A DNA stretch of 64,000 nucleotides from Cecembia rubra (GTDB lineage: Bacteria; Bacteroidota; Bacteroidia; Cytophagales; Cyclobacteriaceae): contig NZ_PYGF01000006.1 of NCBI RefSeq assembly GCF_003014575.1, positions 158,952 through 222,951 on the forward strand, in the 5' to 3' direction. The position numbers and the translations under genes are program-made. Positions 54,121 to 62,896 of the stretch are shown piece by piece. How positions within the stretch are numbered: the stretch's first letter is position 1; the number at the start of each line of letters is the position of its first letter. The notes under the pieces are model-generated. The model was not told the DNA's origin, searched no databases, and saw nothing but the letters and a program-made list of their open reading frames with translations.

Positions 54121-54573
54121 ATGGGTCAATCATTAGTAAAAAACTACCTCCATGTGGTTTTCAGTACAAAGCACAGACAGCCCCTTATTTTGCCCGAGGT
54201 AGAAGATGTTCTTTTTAGATACCTTGGAGGTGTTTGCAGGAATCTTGAATCTCCTTCTCTAGTTGTTGGTGGGTATATGGATCATATCCATATTCTTTGT
54301 TTATTGTCAAAGAAGATAACCCTTGTGAAGTTTGTAGAACAACTGAAAACGGAGTCTTCTAAGTGGATGAAAACTCAGTCACCTGAGTTGAGAAATTTTT
54401 ATTGGCAGGATGGATATGGCGCTTTTTCAGTGAATCCTGCCCAAGTTGATGTTGTCACAAGATATATTTTGAATCAAAAAGAGCATCACCAAAAAAAGGA
54501 TTTTAAAAAGGAGTATAGGGCCTTTTTGAGAAAGTATAAGGTGGAATATGATGAGAGGTATGTTTGGGATTGA
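54121..54573 (+). CDS. IS200-like/REP-associated tyrosine transposase (Y1, HUH)
   Basis: A 150-residue Y1 transposase. The HUH metal motif is DHIHIL with H55 and H57. The catalytic Tyr is Y115 in TRYILNQKEHH. The core LVKNYLHVVFSTKHRQPLI and VVGGYMDHIHILCLL match the IS200/IS605 TnpA fold. The gene lies inside a pair of direct repeats holding perfect palindromes, as in REP-RAYT systems. There is no TnpB partner. The frame is intact with no premature stop, so it may be active. Confidence 0.9.
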   Translation: MGQSLVKNYLHVVFSTKHRQPLILPEVEDVLFRYLGGVCRNLESPSLVVGGYMDHIHILCLLSKKITLVKFVEQLKTESSKWMKTQSPELRNFYWQDGYGAFSVNPAQVDVVTRYILNQKEHHQKKDFKKEYRAFLRKYKVEYDERYVWD

Positions 54574-54632
54574 TTGTTTATCTCGACCCTTCGGGCCTGG
54601 GCCGATGGATTATGACCGTCGGTTGGGTACCG

Positions 54633-54750
54633 CTCCATCAATGTCCGGAGAACATTGCTGGAATATATCGGCCTTTCAGCAATGTCCTATGAACATTGCT
54701 GGAATATCACAGCCTTTCAGGCCTGGTTCTGTGGCTATGTTGGGAGGATT
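54633..54750 (+). repeat. Hairpin-bearing prefix of the right repeat with internal duplication
   Basis: The segment AACATTGCTGGA occurs at 54651, 54692 and, on the left side, 53818. Between copies the hairpin AGCAATGT/ACATTGCT (54678-54685 with 54693-54700) is perfect. It appears to be a duplicated part of the transposase target unit. Confidence 0.72.
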
Positions 54751-54884
54751 GGTTGGGGGAATTAGGTTGATATAGGCCTGAAAGGCCGATATATCATCGG
54801 AATGGGCATAGCCCATTCCGATTAAAACCATTATCCCCTAATCTCCCACCCGGGCCTGAAGGGCACGGATAATTTAGAACCAAT
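54751..54884 (+). repeat. Right copy of the ~135-bp direct repeat flanking the transposase
   Basis: Aligns with 53846-53980 over its whole length, with about eight differences, including one single-base gap. Contains the palindrome CGGAATGGGC-ata-GCCCATTCCG at 54798-54820. Confidence 0.88.
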
Positions 54885-54885
54885 A

Positions 54886-54914
54886 AAAAAAGCCCCGAAA
54901 CCGGGGCTTTTTAG
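54886..54914 (-). terminator. Terminator of the BNR-repeat protein gene
   Basis: GCCCCG-aaac-CGGGGC flanked by A/T runs (T7 on the minus strand). It sits 10 nt after the stop codon and just beyond the right transposase repeat. Confidence 0.92.
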
Positions 54915-54923
54915 ATCCTGTCT

Positions 54924-57900
54924 TTATTTTTCAATGACCTGGAAGATATCAATCTGTGTTGCTTTGACCTTTTCTTCAAAAGGCTTCCAGTCATTTTCAA
55001 AGAATGCCTTCCAAACCTCCATGGCTTCTTGGGCACTTTCTTTGGCATGCTGCATCAATCGCTGCTCGGTAGCTCCAGGGGCACCGAATGATGAACTTGC
55101 ATAGCTTCTCGGTGCAAATAACCTGCTCATAGTGGTAGGGAATAGGTTCCTTACGATACCTTGACCTTCTCTGCTCGGTCCATAGAAAGCCTCCCTGGTT
55201 TTGTCCACCTTTTTCTTTGTTTCATTTGCCAGTTTCACCAATTCTTTGACTTCATCGGTATTTACATCTTTGGCATAAGCCAATAGTTTGTCGATTACCC
55301 TCTTTGCTTCATCCAACTGCCTTGTAGCCTTTGTGACATCGGCAGCAAGCAATTCAGCTTCCTTCAGGAGGTTTTCCCTGGCATGCAGATCTGCTAGAGC
55401 TGGTTCGATTCTAGGGTCGGAATAGACTTGGATGCTGGTCTCTGAAGAAGCATCTCCGTAGGTAAATACCACTTTATATTTCCCAGGTAGGGCAGGGCCT
55501 CCACTCGGTTCAAAGAATCCTCGAGCTCTTCCTGATTGTGCGCCCCAACCCGCAGGTGTATCCGCTGCTGATTTACGGTCAAGGTTCCAGATAACTTGGT
55601 TGACTCCTTGTTGCGGAACTGTTTTTAAAGTCCTGATCTGTTCTCCGGAGGTGTTGAAAATAGACACGGTGACAGTATCCATTTTTTCTTTACCCGGATC
55701 ATTGATAATGAAATGCAACCTTCCACCAAATGCTCTGTTTTCAGCTGTATATTTGGCATCTGCTGCAAACCGTTCTCCATGAGGTTGGTGGATTTCAGCC
55801 TGATAGGCATCAGAAGGTTCCACAGCTGTGATTTTAGATGCGGGAGCCTTGCCCTGATTCTTTGCATAGACCCTCAATGGTCTGATATCATCCAATACAT
55901 AGATGGATCTTCCAAACGTTCCTATCACCAGGTCTGCCTCTCTCTCCTGAATGACCATATCATAAGTAGATACAGCATTTGGATAGCCATGTCTCCATTG
56001 ATTCCAGGTTTTGGCATTATCAAAGCTGATGTACAATCCAAATTCTGTTCCTAGGAATACCAAATTTGGTTCTACCGGATCTTGGATAATGGACAAAGTA
56101 TAACCCCAGACTTTGTTGTCATCAGCAATGCGCTCGTAGCTGTTGCCAAAATTCTTGGTTCGGTAAGCATATGCAGAGAAATCATTGTTTCTGTAATTAT
56201 TGGCCACAATCCAGGCCTCTGCTGCATCAAACCGGGATGCCTGGATCTGAGGGATCCAGCTGTTTTTAGGAAGACCTGTTAATTTCGTGGCTGTATTGGT
56301 CCATGTTTTTCCACCATCTCTGGTTACCTGTACATTGCCATCATCTGTTCCTACCCAAATCACATTAGGGTCAATCGGACTAGGAGCAATTGCAATGATG
56401 GTGGTATGGTTTTCAGCACCGGTAATGTCAAAAGTCAAGCCTCCTGTTTCCTGTTGCTTTTGCTTTTCAGGATCATTGGTGGTGAGATCAGGGGAAATGA
56501 TCTCCCAGGTTTCGCCCCGGTCAGTGCTCTTGTGAAGGAACTGGCTTCCGTAATAGATGGTAGCTGCATCATGTGGACATTGAGCAATGGCCGCATTCCA
56601 GTTGAACCTCAGGAACACATCCTTATCCGGATGGGTAGGACGAATGTTTCTTTTATGTCCTGTTTCCTTATCATACCTTGCCAAATTACCCCCTTGGGAC
56701 ATGGCATAGCCATACCTTGAATTTTCAGGGTCAGGTACTACATCAAATCCATCCCCGAACATGATTTCCTGCCAATATGTATTTCGTATGCCATCACGTC
56801 TCCAGACATAAGCCGGGCCAACCCAGCTGCCGTTATCCTGGAGACCACCATAAATATTGTATGGCAGTTCATTGTCCACATTGATATGGTACCACTGTCC
56901 TAAGGGAAGATTTTCGGCAAAGAACCAGGTCTTGCCACCATCACGGGTGATGTTCAGCCCACCGTCATTACCGTCAATCATGAATGCCGGGTCCTCAGGA
57001 TGGATGTACCAGGCATGGTGATCCGGGTGAACACCCTCATAAGTTAACAATTGTGAAAAGCTGCGTCCTCCATCCTCTGACATGCCCACTCTTGAATACA
57101 ATGTATATAGTCTATCGGCATTTTTTGGATCAGCAAATATTTCAAAGTAGTAAAATGGACGGTCGCCAATTTCAGGTTTGTCGTTGACCAATTTGAAATT
57201 ATCCCCTCCATCTTCAGAAACATACAGGGCATTTTTGGAAGATTCAATTAAGGCATAGACCTTATTGGAATTTGCTTTGGACATGGCCAAACCCATCCTT
57301 CCCAGTTCTCCTTTCGGCAAACCGTTTTTCTCATCCAGCTTCTTCCAGTTATCACCACCATCTATGGTCATATATAGGCCAGAGGATGGGCCCCCTGACT
57401 TGAAAAACCAAGGATAACGGCGGTGTTCCCACATATTGACAAACAACTTGTTCGGGTTGTTGGGATCCATAATCATTTCTCCAACACCCGTCTTGTTGTC
57501 TACATAAAGGATTTTCTTCCATGTCTTTCCGCCGTCAGTAGTCTTATAAACCCCACGCTCTTCTTGTTCTCCCCAAGGAGAACCAATAGCACCCACGTAG
57601 ACCGTATTTGGGTCATCTGGATGAACTATGATTCTGTGGATGGCACGGGTTTTCTCCAAACCCATCAGCTGCCAGGTTTTACCTGCATCTAGTGAGCGGT
57701 AAACTCCATATCCCATGTTAAGTGAATTTCTGGGATTCCCTTCACCGGTCCCTACCCAGATTATATTTGGGTTTTTCTGGTTAATGGATATTGCCCCGAT
57801 GGAATGTACCCTTTCCTCATCAAAAATCGGGGTCCAGGTTATTCCTCCGGAAGTGGATTTCCATAGACCACCTGAGGCGGAACCTGCATAGATAATGTTA

Positions 57901-58097
57901 GGATTGGCATGAACTGCATCAATGGCAGTAACCCTACCACTCATGGCTGCAGGCCCCACACTTCTGGTTTTCATGGCCTTGAACTGGCTCATGTCCACCT
58001 GTTGGGCAACAGCAGGGCTTATTGGGAAATTGATCGCCAATAGCAAAATCAATCCCAGCAAGCTTATTTGGGTTAATTTTCTGTAAAATTTATGCAT
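54924..58097 (-). CDS. Exported VPS10/BNR-repeat (sortilin-like) protein
   Basis: A 1057-residue exported protein. The start at 58097 (MHKFYRKLTQISLLGLILLL) begins a signal peptide ending near AVAQ; an upstream ATG at 58127 was rejected. Many BNR/Asp-box repeats are visible, for example SASGGLWKSTSGGITWTPIF, VYKTTDGGKTWKKIL, LYMTIDGGDNWKKL and VQVTRDGGKTWTNTATKL, making one or two beta-propellers over res ~40-720. A C-terminal region (res ~790-1050) adds an Ig-like domain and a helical, coiled-coil-like segment (LKEAELLAADVTKATRQLDEAKRVIDKLLAYAK). Family members are abundant in Bacteroidota and likely bind or hydrolyse glycans or proteins; the function is unproven. Confidence 0.88.
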   Translation of the reverse strand: MHKFYRKLTQISLLGLILLLAINFPISPAVAQQVDMSQFKAMKTRSVGPAAMSGRVTAIDAVHANPNIIYAGSASGGLWKSTSGGITWTPIFDEERVHSIGAISINQKNPNIIWVGTGEGNPRNSLNMGYGVYRSLDAGKTWQLMGLEKTRAIHRIIVHPDDPNTVYVGAIGSPWGEQEERGVYKTTDGGKTWKKILYVDNKTGVGEMIMDPNNPNKLFVNMWEHRRYPWFFKSGGPSSGLYMTIDGGDNWKKLDEKNGLPKGELGRMGLAMSKANSNKVYALIESSKNALYVSEDGGDNFKLVNDKPEIGDRPFYYFEIFADPKNADRLYTLYSRVGMSEDGGRSFSQLLTYEGVHPDHHAWYIHPEDPAFMIDGNDGGLNITRDGGKTWFFAENLPLGQWYHINVDNELPYNIYGGLQDNGSWVGPAYVWRRDGIRNTYWQEIMFGDGFDVVPDPENSRYGYAMSQGGNLARYDKETGHKRNIRPTHPDKDVFLRFNWNAAIAQCPHDAATIYYGSQFLHKSTDRGETWEIISPDLTTNDPEKQKQQETGGLTFDITGAENHTTIIAIAPSPIDPNVIWVGTDDGNVQVTRDGGKTWTNTATKLTGLPKNSWIPQIQASRFDAAEAWIVANNYRNNDFSAYAYRTKNFGNSYERIADDNKVWGYTLSIIQDPVEPNLVFLGTEFGLYISFDNAKTWNQWRHGYPNAVSTYDMVIQEREADLVIGTFGRSIYVLDDIRPLRVYAKNQGKAPASKITAVEPSDAYQAEIHQPHGERFAADAKYTAENRAFGGRLHFIINDPGKEKMDTVTVSIFNTSGEQIRTLKTVPQQGVNQVIWNLDRKSAADTPAGWGAQSGRARGFFEPSGGPALPGKYKVVFTYGDASSETSIQVYSDPRIEPALADLHARENLLKEAELLAADVTKATRQLDEAKRVIDKLLAYAKDVNTDEVKELVKLANETKKKVDKTREAFYGPSREGQGIVRNLFPTTMSRLFAPRSYASSSFGAPGATEQRLMQHAKESAQEAMEVWKAFFENDWKPFEEKVKATQIDIFQVIEK

Positions 58098-58283
58098 GAT
58101 TGAATAAGTTTTGTGATTTTGATTCAATTAAAACTACTAAATCCAATGAAAATAAAAATTTGATATGGTTGGGAAATTGGGTTGATGAGTGGAATCCCCG
58201 GATTAGATGGGTTGGTGAGCCAAAAATGGGTTCATTCAAGGATTCAAAGGTTGAATTTTCCGACTTTTCGTTCTGACTTCTCC

Positions 58284-59009
58284 TTAAAAATACCTTGTTA
58301 GGGTAAAATTCAATTGCATCAAATGGTCATTTCTTTTAGCGTTGATACTATTACCATCCAGTTCATCCGAAAAAGTGTTCATAAATGTGCCTTCCAGCCC
58401 AATGTTGTAAAGGTAACTTAGTCCGTAAATTATTCCTGCCCTTACAGGAATATAGGCACTCGTGGTATTTACCTTAGTGGCAATGTCTCCATTGGCACTG
58501 TAAACACGCTGTTCCCTGTTGACAAAGACAGCACCGACACCAAGTCCTCCATAAACGTTGAATTGGGACCGGCTACCTAAGTAGCCAGATGGGAAAAGCA
58601 TAAACTGTGGCATAATATCAATAAAAAAGGCGCTTCCACGGAAAGCGTAAGGTACACCGGATAATGCCCAATTTTCAATGGTGTTCTGTTTGAACCTGTC
58701 CCAGCTCTTTATGCCCTGCTGACCCCCTGTAAGTCGTAATTGAAGGTGATCGCTTAAACGTTTGGAGTAGGCCAAAGTAATACTTGGTTTCACAGGAAAT
58801 TGTAAAGACCGGTAATTTCCTCCGTTTTCACCATAAAATACAGAAGGTCCGAAACCAAGTGCCAGACTATGATTCCTGTCATAAGCCATTTTTTTAAAAC
58901 TTTGGGCCTCTGCCGATATCCCAAAAAAGCAAAGCACAATTGTGCAAAAGACTGATATTGTCCTCTTAATGGAGATGGGGACAATAAACTCTAAATTGAT
59001 TTTTTTCAT
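58284..59009 (-). CDS. Outer-membrane beta-barrel protein of unknown function
   Basis: A 241-residue protein with a signal peptide ending at AEAQ. The mature part shows alternating amphipathic strands ending in aromatic residues (HSLALGFGPSVFYG, PSITLAYSKRLSDHLQLRLTGG, FNVYGGLGVGAVFVNREQRV, LMQLNFTLTRYF), the pattern of an eight-stranded OmpA/OprF-like or porin-family barrel. The C-terminal Phe is typical of outer-membrane insertion. The function is unknown. It is expressed from an upstream gap of more than 600 nt shared with manC. Confidence 0.78.
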   Translation of the reverse strand: MKKINLEFIVPISIKRTISVFCTIVLCFFGISAEAQSFKKMAYDRNHSLALGFGPSVFYGENGGNYRSLQFPVKPSITLAYSKRLSDHLQLRLTGGQQGIKSWDRFKQNTIENWALSGVPYAFRGSAFFIDIMPQFMLFPSGYLGSRSQFNVYGGLGVGAVFVNREQRVYSANGDIATKVNTTSAYIPVRAGIIYGLSYLYNIGLEGTFMNTFSDELDGNSINAKRNDHLMQLNFTLTRYF

Positions 59010-59637
59010 TTTTCTATGATATCGGTAATTAAAGGTCCTTAAAGAATCCGGTAAAAATTTGGGTGAACAGATTTTAATAATTATCCGGAATTACAATTTA
59101 TATATTTTAACAGAATTATGGGGCAGTATGAAAGAAAAAGTTCAATAAAATTCTGCGGTTGACAGAATTTTCCCAATCTATAATCTCCCCTCTATATATA
59201 AATAGTTGCCTTTAGTTGTGTTTTTTTGAAAATTCCATTCCAATACCCGCTTTAGCTAATATATTTGTGGCGTTGAAAATGAAATAGTGAATAGGGAAGA
59301 GATTTTTTAGACTGCACCCCACTTTAATTAAAGAACTCTGGCTGCTTCCTTAAAACCATATGCACTTATGCTAAGTGACAATTTCCCTTGCTGATCTAGA
59401 AATTGTGACTGAAAGGGCGAAGCTGTATTCTGGTTAAGAGATAAATCTTTAAAACTTTGATAAAAGAAGCAAAAATACACCTAGAAGGACCAGGTATAAT
59501 CCCATCAGTACTTTAAATTGATAATCTTATTATATTCAATTCCTGAAGTAGCATGAACCTGAAATTCTAAACAAGTAAATTGATTTTAAATAGGAAAGTT
59601 TTTGATTAATTTTCCCTGATTTTTAAAAATTGAGAAC
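59010..59637. other. 628-bp intergenic region upstream of manC
   Basis: Very AT-rich divergent region between the barrel gene and manC. A TAnnTTTG match (TATATTTG) at 59260-59267 lies 371 nt before manC; no -33 box is at proper distance. No ORF over 20 codons looks credible. It is a plausible long leader or regulatory region for the nucleotide-sugar genes. Confidence 0.45.
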
Positions 59638-60633
59638 ATGAAAACGATCAACGTTATTTTGAGTGGGGGGGTCGGCTCGCGCCTTTGGCCTTTATCCCGA
59701 AAAAGCAGGCCAAAACAATATTTACCGATTTTTGAAGGAGAAACCCTGTTCCAAAAGACAGCAATCCGAAACCTATCATTTTGTGAAGAGCTGCTTGTTG
59801 TGGGGAATGTTGACAATTACAACTTATCTAGAAAGGATTTGGAAAAAGTTGGAATTCAATACTATAGAGAAATCATTGAGGCCTGTCCAAGAAATACAGC
59901 AGCTGCCATTACTTTTGCTGCACTTGCAAGTCACCCGGAGGATATTTTATTTGTCACTCCATCCGATCAATTGATACAGGAAGGAGAAGCCTATGAAGAA
60001 GCGGTTAATCGTGGGATTTTGTTGGCTAAAGAGGGTTTTATTGTCACTTTCGGACTTAAGCCTACACGTCCCGAAACGGGTTATGGCTATATCGAAGCAG
60101 CAGGAGAGGATGTGGTAAGTTTCCGGGAAAAGCCAGATCAGGCCACTGCCCAGCGCTTTTTGGACCAAGGGAATTTTTACTGGAATTCTGGAATGTTTTG
60201 TTTTCAGGCAGGGGTATTCCTGGATGAATTGGCTAAGTATGAACCTAATGTTTACCTGAAGTCTTTTACAGCATTCAAGCAAATAAATGGTAATTTCCTT
60301 AGGGAAGACCTTTCTTTAGAAATTCCATCCATTTCAGTAGATTATGGGGTAATGGAAAAAACCGAAAAAATCAAAGTTGTTCCTTCCCATTTTGTTTGGT
60401 CAGATATGGGCTCTTTTGAATCCATTTATGATTACCTGGTAGAAAATGGTTATCCTAAAGATGATTTGGGAAACCTGGTGATCGGAACAGATAAGCATAC
60501 AGAGTTTACCGGACTGACCAATACTATCCTGATCGAAACAGATGATGCCATTCTTGTCCTAAGAAAAGAAAATTCCCAAGAAGTCAAGAAAATCTACGAA
60601 AGGCTGGAAAAGGAAAAGCCTAGCTTGATATAG
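59638..60633 (+). CDS. manC: Mannose-1-phosphate guanylyltransferase
   Basis: A 331-residue nucleotidyltransferase making GDP-mannose. Signature GGVGSRLWPLSRKSRPKQYLPIF (the GGxGxRLWPLSR-x4-PKQ type II motif) is at the N-terminus. EACPRNTAAAITFAAL, FVTPSDQLI, FGLKPTRPETGYGYIE and FYWNSGMFCF follow. Only the guanylyltransferase domain is present; the C-terminal isomerase domain of bifunctional ManC/AlgA enzymes is absent. GDP-mannose feeds extracellular polysaccharide and glycoprotein synthesis. It precedes a nucleotide-sugar dehydrogenase gene by 322 nt. The stop codon is followed by a purine-rich stretch. Confidence 0.93.
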   Translation: MKTINVILSGGVGSRLWPLSRKSRPKQYLPIFEGETLFQKTAIRNLSFCEELLVVGNVDNYNLSRKDLEKVGIQYYREIIEACPRNTAAAITFAALASHPEDILFVTPSDQLIQEGEAYEEAVNRGILLAKEGFIVTFGLKPTRPETGYGYIEAAGEDVVSFREKPDQATAQRFLDQGNFYWNSGMFCFQAGVFLDELAKYEPNVYLKSFTAFKQINGNFLREDLSLEIPSISVDYGVMEKTEKIKVVPSHFVWSDMGSFESIYDYLVENGYPKDDLGNLVIGTDKHTEFTGLTNTILIETDDAILVLRKENSQEVKKIYERLEKEKPSLI

Positions 60634-60955
60634 AAGGGAAAGGTAAAAGGGAAATTAAATAAAGGGAATCAATGGGCCCGATCAAACTTGAAATATAGTA
60701 CAATGACCCATTGGTAGGGAAATTTATTTTTGTGCCTGAAATTGGAACTTGCTCAGGAATGAACCGGTGCTTCTGAATTTCAAATCATGCATTGTCAAAA
60801 TTAAAAGCAAATAGACAAGTTAGTGATTAGCATTGGCCCGGGAATTCCTTTTTCAAACCTCTGAAATCATATAGACCATTCAGCCCAAAACCTTATATTT
60901 GCCAGCCGAAACATTTCATAAAAGTTAATACTCATATTTTTATCAATTATTCAAA
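60634..60955 (+). other. 322-bp intergenic region between manC and the sugar dehydrogenase gene
   Basis: Begins with a degenerate purine-rich stretch showing loose 7-nt phase (aagggaa, aggtaaa, agggaaa, ttaaata, aagggaa) just after the manC stop. A TAnnTTTG match (TATTTTTG) at 60725-60732 suggests a promoter far upstream of the next gene (224 nt). Nothing else is recognised. Confidence 0.42.
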
Positions 60956-62266
60956 ATGTTGACTCCATTACAAGATTCGAAGATTGCCATCATTGGATTA
61001 GGGTATGTAGGCCTTCCTTTGGCGGTAGCATTTGCTGAGAAATTCAAAACCGTTGGTTACGACATAGATTCCAAAAGAGTAGATGAGCTACAGAAAGGAA
61101 CAGACCGCACCCTTGAGGTAGAAGATGAACTGCTGCAATCCGTTTTAGTTCCCAATACCATCGAATTGGAAGCTAAAATGAAAGGATTATTGGTGAGCGA
61201 TGCAGTATCGACCATCTCCAACTGCAATATCTTTGTGGTCACCGTACCTACGCCAACAGACCGCCATAACCGACCTGTTTTGACACCTATGATCAAGGCT
61301 TCAGAAACCATAGGGAAGCTTTTGAAAAAGGGGGATGTGGTCATTTACGAATCTACTGTGTATCCCGGTGTAACCGAAGAAGAAATGGTGCCTGTTTTGG
61401 AGAAGTTTTCAGGTTTAAAGTACAATCAGGACTTTTTCTGTGGCTATTCTCCAGAACGTATCAATCCGGGTGATAAAGAACATACGGTTACCAAAATCCT
61501 GAAAGTGACTTCCGGTTCCAACCCTGAAGTAGCAGAATATGTGGACCAACTCTATAAGTCAGTCATCACAGCAGGTACACACCTTGCCTCTTCCATCAAG
61601 GTCGCCGAAGCCGCCAAAGTGATCGAAAACTCCCAAAGGGACATCAATATTGCTTTTGTCAATGAGCTTTCCAAAATATTCAATCTCTTGGGAATTGATA
61701 CCCATGAGGTCCTGACTGCTGCAGGAACCAAATGGAATTTTCTTCCCTTCAAACCAGGCTTGGTCGGAGGTCATTGCATTGGCGTCGATCCTTATTACCT
61801 GGCGCAAAAGGCGCAGGAAGTAGGATATCATCCTGAGATCATTCTGGCAGGTAGAAGGCTGAATGATTCTATGGGCCGTCATGTGGCCACAGAACTCATT
61901 AAGCACATGATGCGCAAAGACTTGAAAGTAATCGATTCTAAAGTGCTGATCTTGGGCATTACCTTCAAGGAAAACTGCCCGGATATCCGCAATACCCGAG
62001 TAATTGACATTTACCAGGAGCTGAAATCTTTTGATATGGATGTGGATGTGTATGATCCTTGGGCTTCACCAGAGGAGGTTATGCATGAGTATGGCATATC
62101 GATCCTCAATGGAGGGCACCAATTGGACATCAGCCAATATTCAGGTATTGTCCTTGCCGTCTCCCATGACAAATTCAAGGGCATGAACATCCAAAAGTCT
62201 GATAATTGTGTGGTGTTTGATGTGAAAGGTTTCTTGCCAAAGGTGGCGGTCGATGCGAGGTTGTAG
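60956..62266 (+). CDS. Nucleotide-sugar dehydrogenase (UDP-GlcNAc/GalNAc type, TviB/WbpA group)
   Basis: A 436-residue NAD-dependent enzyme that oxidises a UDP-hexosamine at C6 to the uronic acid. The Rossmann motif is [22 protein letters not shown]. The catalytic Cys is in [16 protein letters not shown], and the C-terminal dimer domain has [17 protein letters not shown]. The [20 protein letters not shown] and [17 protein letters not shown] segments are typical of the TviB/WbpA/O group rather than Ugd. It supports capsule or O-antigen synthesis with manC. A 7-nt repeat array lies after its stop codon. Confidence 0.93.
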   Translation: MLTPLQDSKIAIIGLGYVGLPLAVAFAEKFKTVGYDIDSKRVDELQKGTDRTLEVEDELLQSVLVPNTIELEAKMKGLLVSDAVSTISNCNIFVVTVPTPTDRHNRPVLTPMIKASETIGKLLKKGDVVIYESTVYPGVTEEEMVPVLEKFSGLKYNQDFFCGYSPERINPGDKEHTVTKILKVTSGSNPEVAEYVDQLYKSVITAGTHLASSIKVAEAAKVIENSQRDINIAFVNELSKIFNLLGIDTHEVLTAAGTKWNFLPFKPGLVGGHCIGVDPYYLAQKAQEVGYHPEIILAGRRLNDSMGRHVATELIKHMMRKDLKVIDSKVLILGITFKENCPDIRNTRVIDIYQELKSFDMDVDVYDPWASPEEVMHEYGISILNGGHQLDISQYSGIVLAVSHDKFKGMNIQKSDNCVVFDVKGFLPKVAVDARL

Positions 62267-62298
62267 TGATAAAGAGCCAAGTGGTTGAATCATTGAGA

Positions 62299-62368
62299 AG
62301 AGCCAAGGCAAAAGTTAAAAGAGCCAAGTGAAAATAAAATTTAGATAAGAGCCAAGGCAAAAATAAAA
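62299..62368 (+). repeat. Ten-unit 7-nt array (AGAGCCA/AGGCAAA) between sugar dehydrogenase and four-helix gene
   Basis: Units: agagcca, aggcaaa, agttaaa, agagcca, agtgaaa, ataaaat, ttagata, agagcca, aggcaaa, aataaaa, all in 7-nt phase. An additional agagcca lies upstream at 62273, out of phase by two bases. The segment 62300-62323 recurs inverted at 62842-62865 with one mismatch in 24. Confidence 0.85.
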
Positions 62369-62403
62369 TCAGGGGGCAATTAGTTGGAAGTTAAGCTTAA
62401 AGG

Positions 62404-62754
62404 ATGAAAGAAAATGATCTTTTAGAAAGGACTTCTAATTTTGGTGTAAGGTGTTTGAAGCTACTCAGAAACCTGCCCAACACCTCTGAATTTCAAATCA
62501 TTAAATATCAATTAGGAAAATCATCAACATCTGTCGGAGCAAATTATGAGGAAGCCCAGGCAGGTTCTTCTAAAGCTGATTTTAAAAACAAAATTAGAAT
62601 TGCTCTGAAAGAAGCTAGAGAATCTAGTTATTGGTTACGGGTAATCAAAGCGATAGAAGAAAGGCCCGGTGAGGATTTAAATTTCTTGGTTGCTGAAAGT
62701 AAAGAGGTAAAAAATATTTTGGCCAGTATTCTCAAAAAACTGAACCAATCATAA
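62404..62754 (+). CDS. Four-helix-bundle protein (S23/IVS-associated family)
   Basis: A 116-residue all-helical protein of the S23/23S-rRNA-intervening-sequence family: MKENDLLERTSNFGVRCLKLLRNLP, FQIIKYQLGKSSTSVGANYEEAQAG, DFKNKIRIALKEARESSYWLRVIKAIEER and KEVKNILASILKKLNQS. Relatives are encoded inside rRNA intervening sequences and also, commonly, as free intergenic cassettes in Bacteroidota. They form pentamers with a positively charged face, and their function is unknown. No rRNA is near. Inverted repeats flank this copy, which suggests it moved as a cassette. Confidence 0.92.
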   Translation: MKENDLLERTSNFGVRCLKLLRNLPNTSEFQIIKYQLGKSSTSVGANYEEAQAGSSKADFKNKIRIALKEARESSYWLRVIKAIEERPGEDLNFLVAESKEVKNILASILKKLNQS

Positions 62755-62841
62755 TAGACTTGTCTGAAGAATTAAGTGTCACTTTTGCTTTGGCTTTTAA
62801 TATTTCCGTCAACCATCACTACCCTATAATAATCAAGAACA

Positions 62842-62865
62842 CTCTTTTACCTTTTGCCTTGGCTC
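62842..62865 (-). repeat. Inverted copy of the AGAGCCA array segment, right flank of the four-helix gene
   Basis: The minus strand reads GAGCCAAGGCAAAAGGTAAAAGAG, differing by one base from 62300-62323. A weaker third copy (AAAGCCAAAGCAAAAGTG on the minus strand) lies near 62788-62805. Confidence 0.82.
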
Positions 62866-62896
62866 ATAATACATGGTTCTCTGTGAAATAAAAAAG

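Noticed and set aside
62404..62754. Four-helix-bundle gene as part of a 23S rRNA intervening sequence
   Set aside because: No rRNA sequence lies on either side; the neighbours are protein-coding genes.
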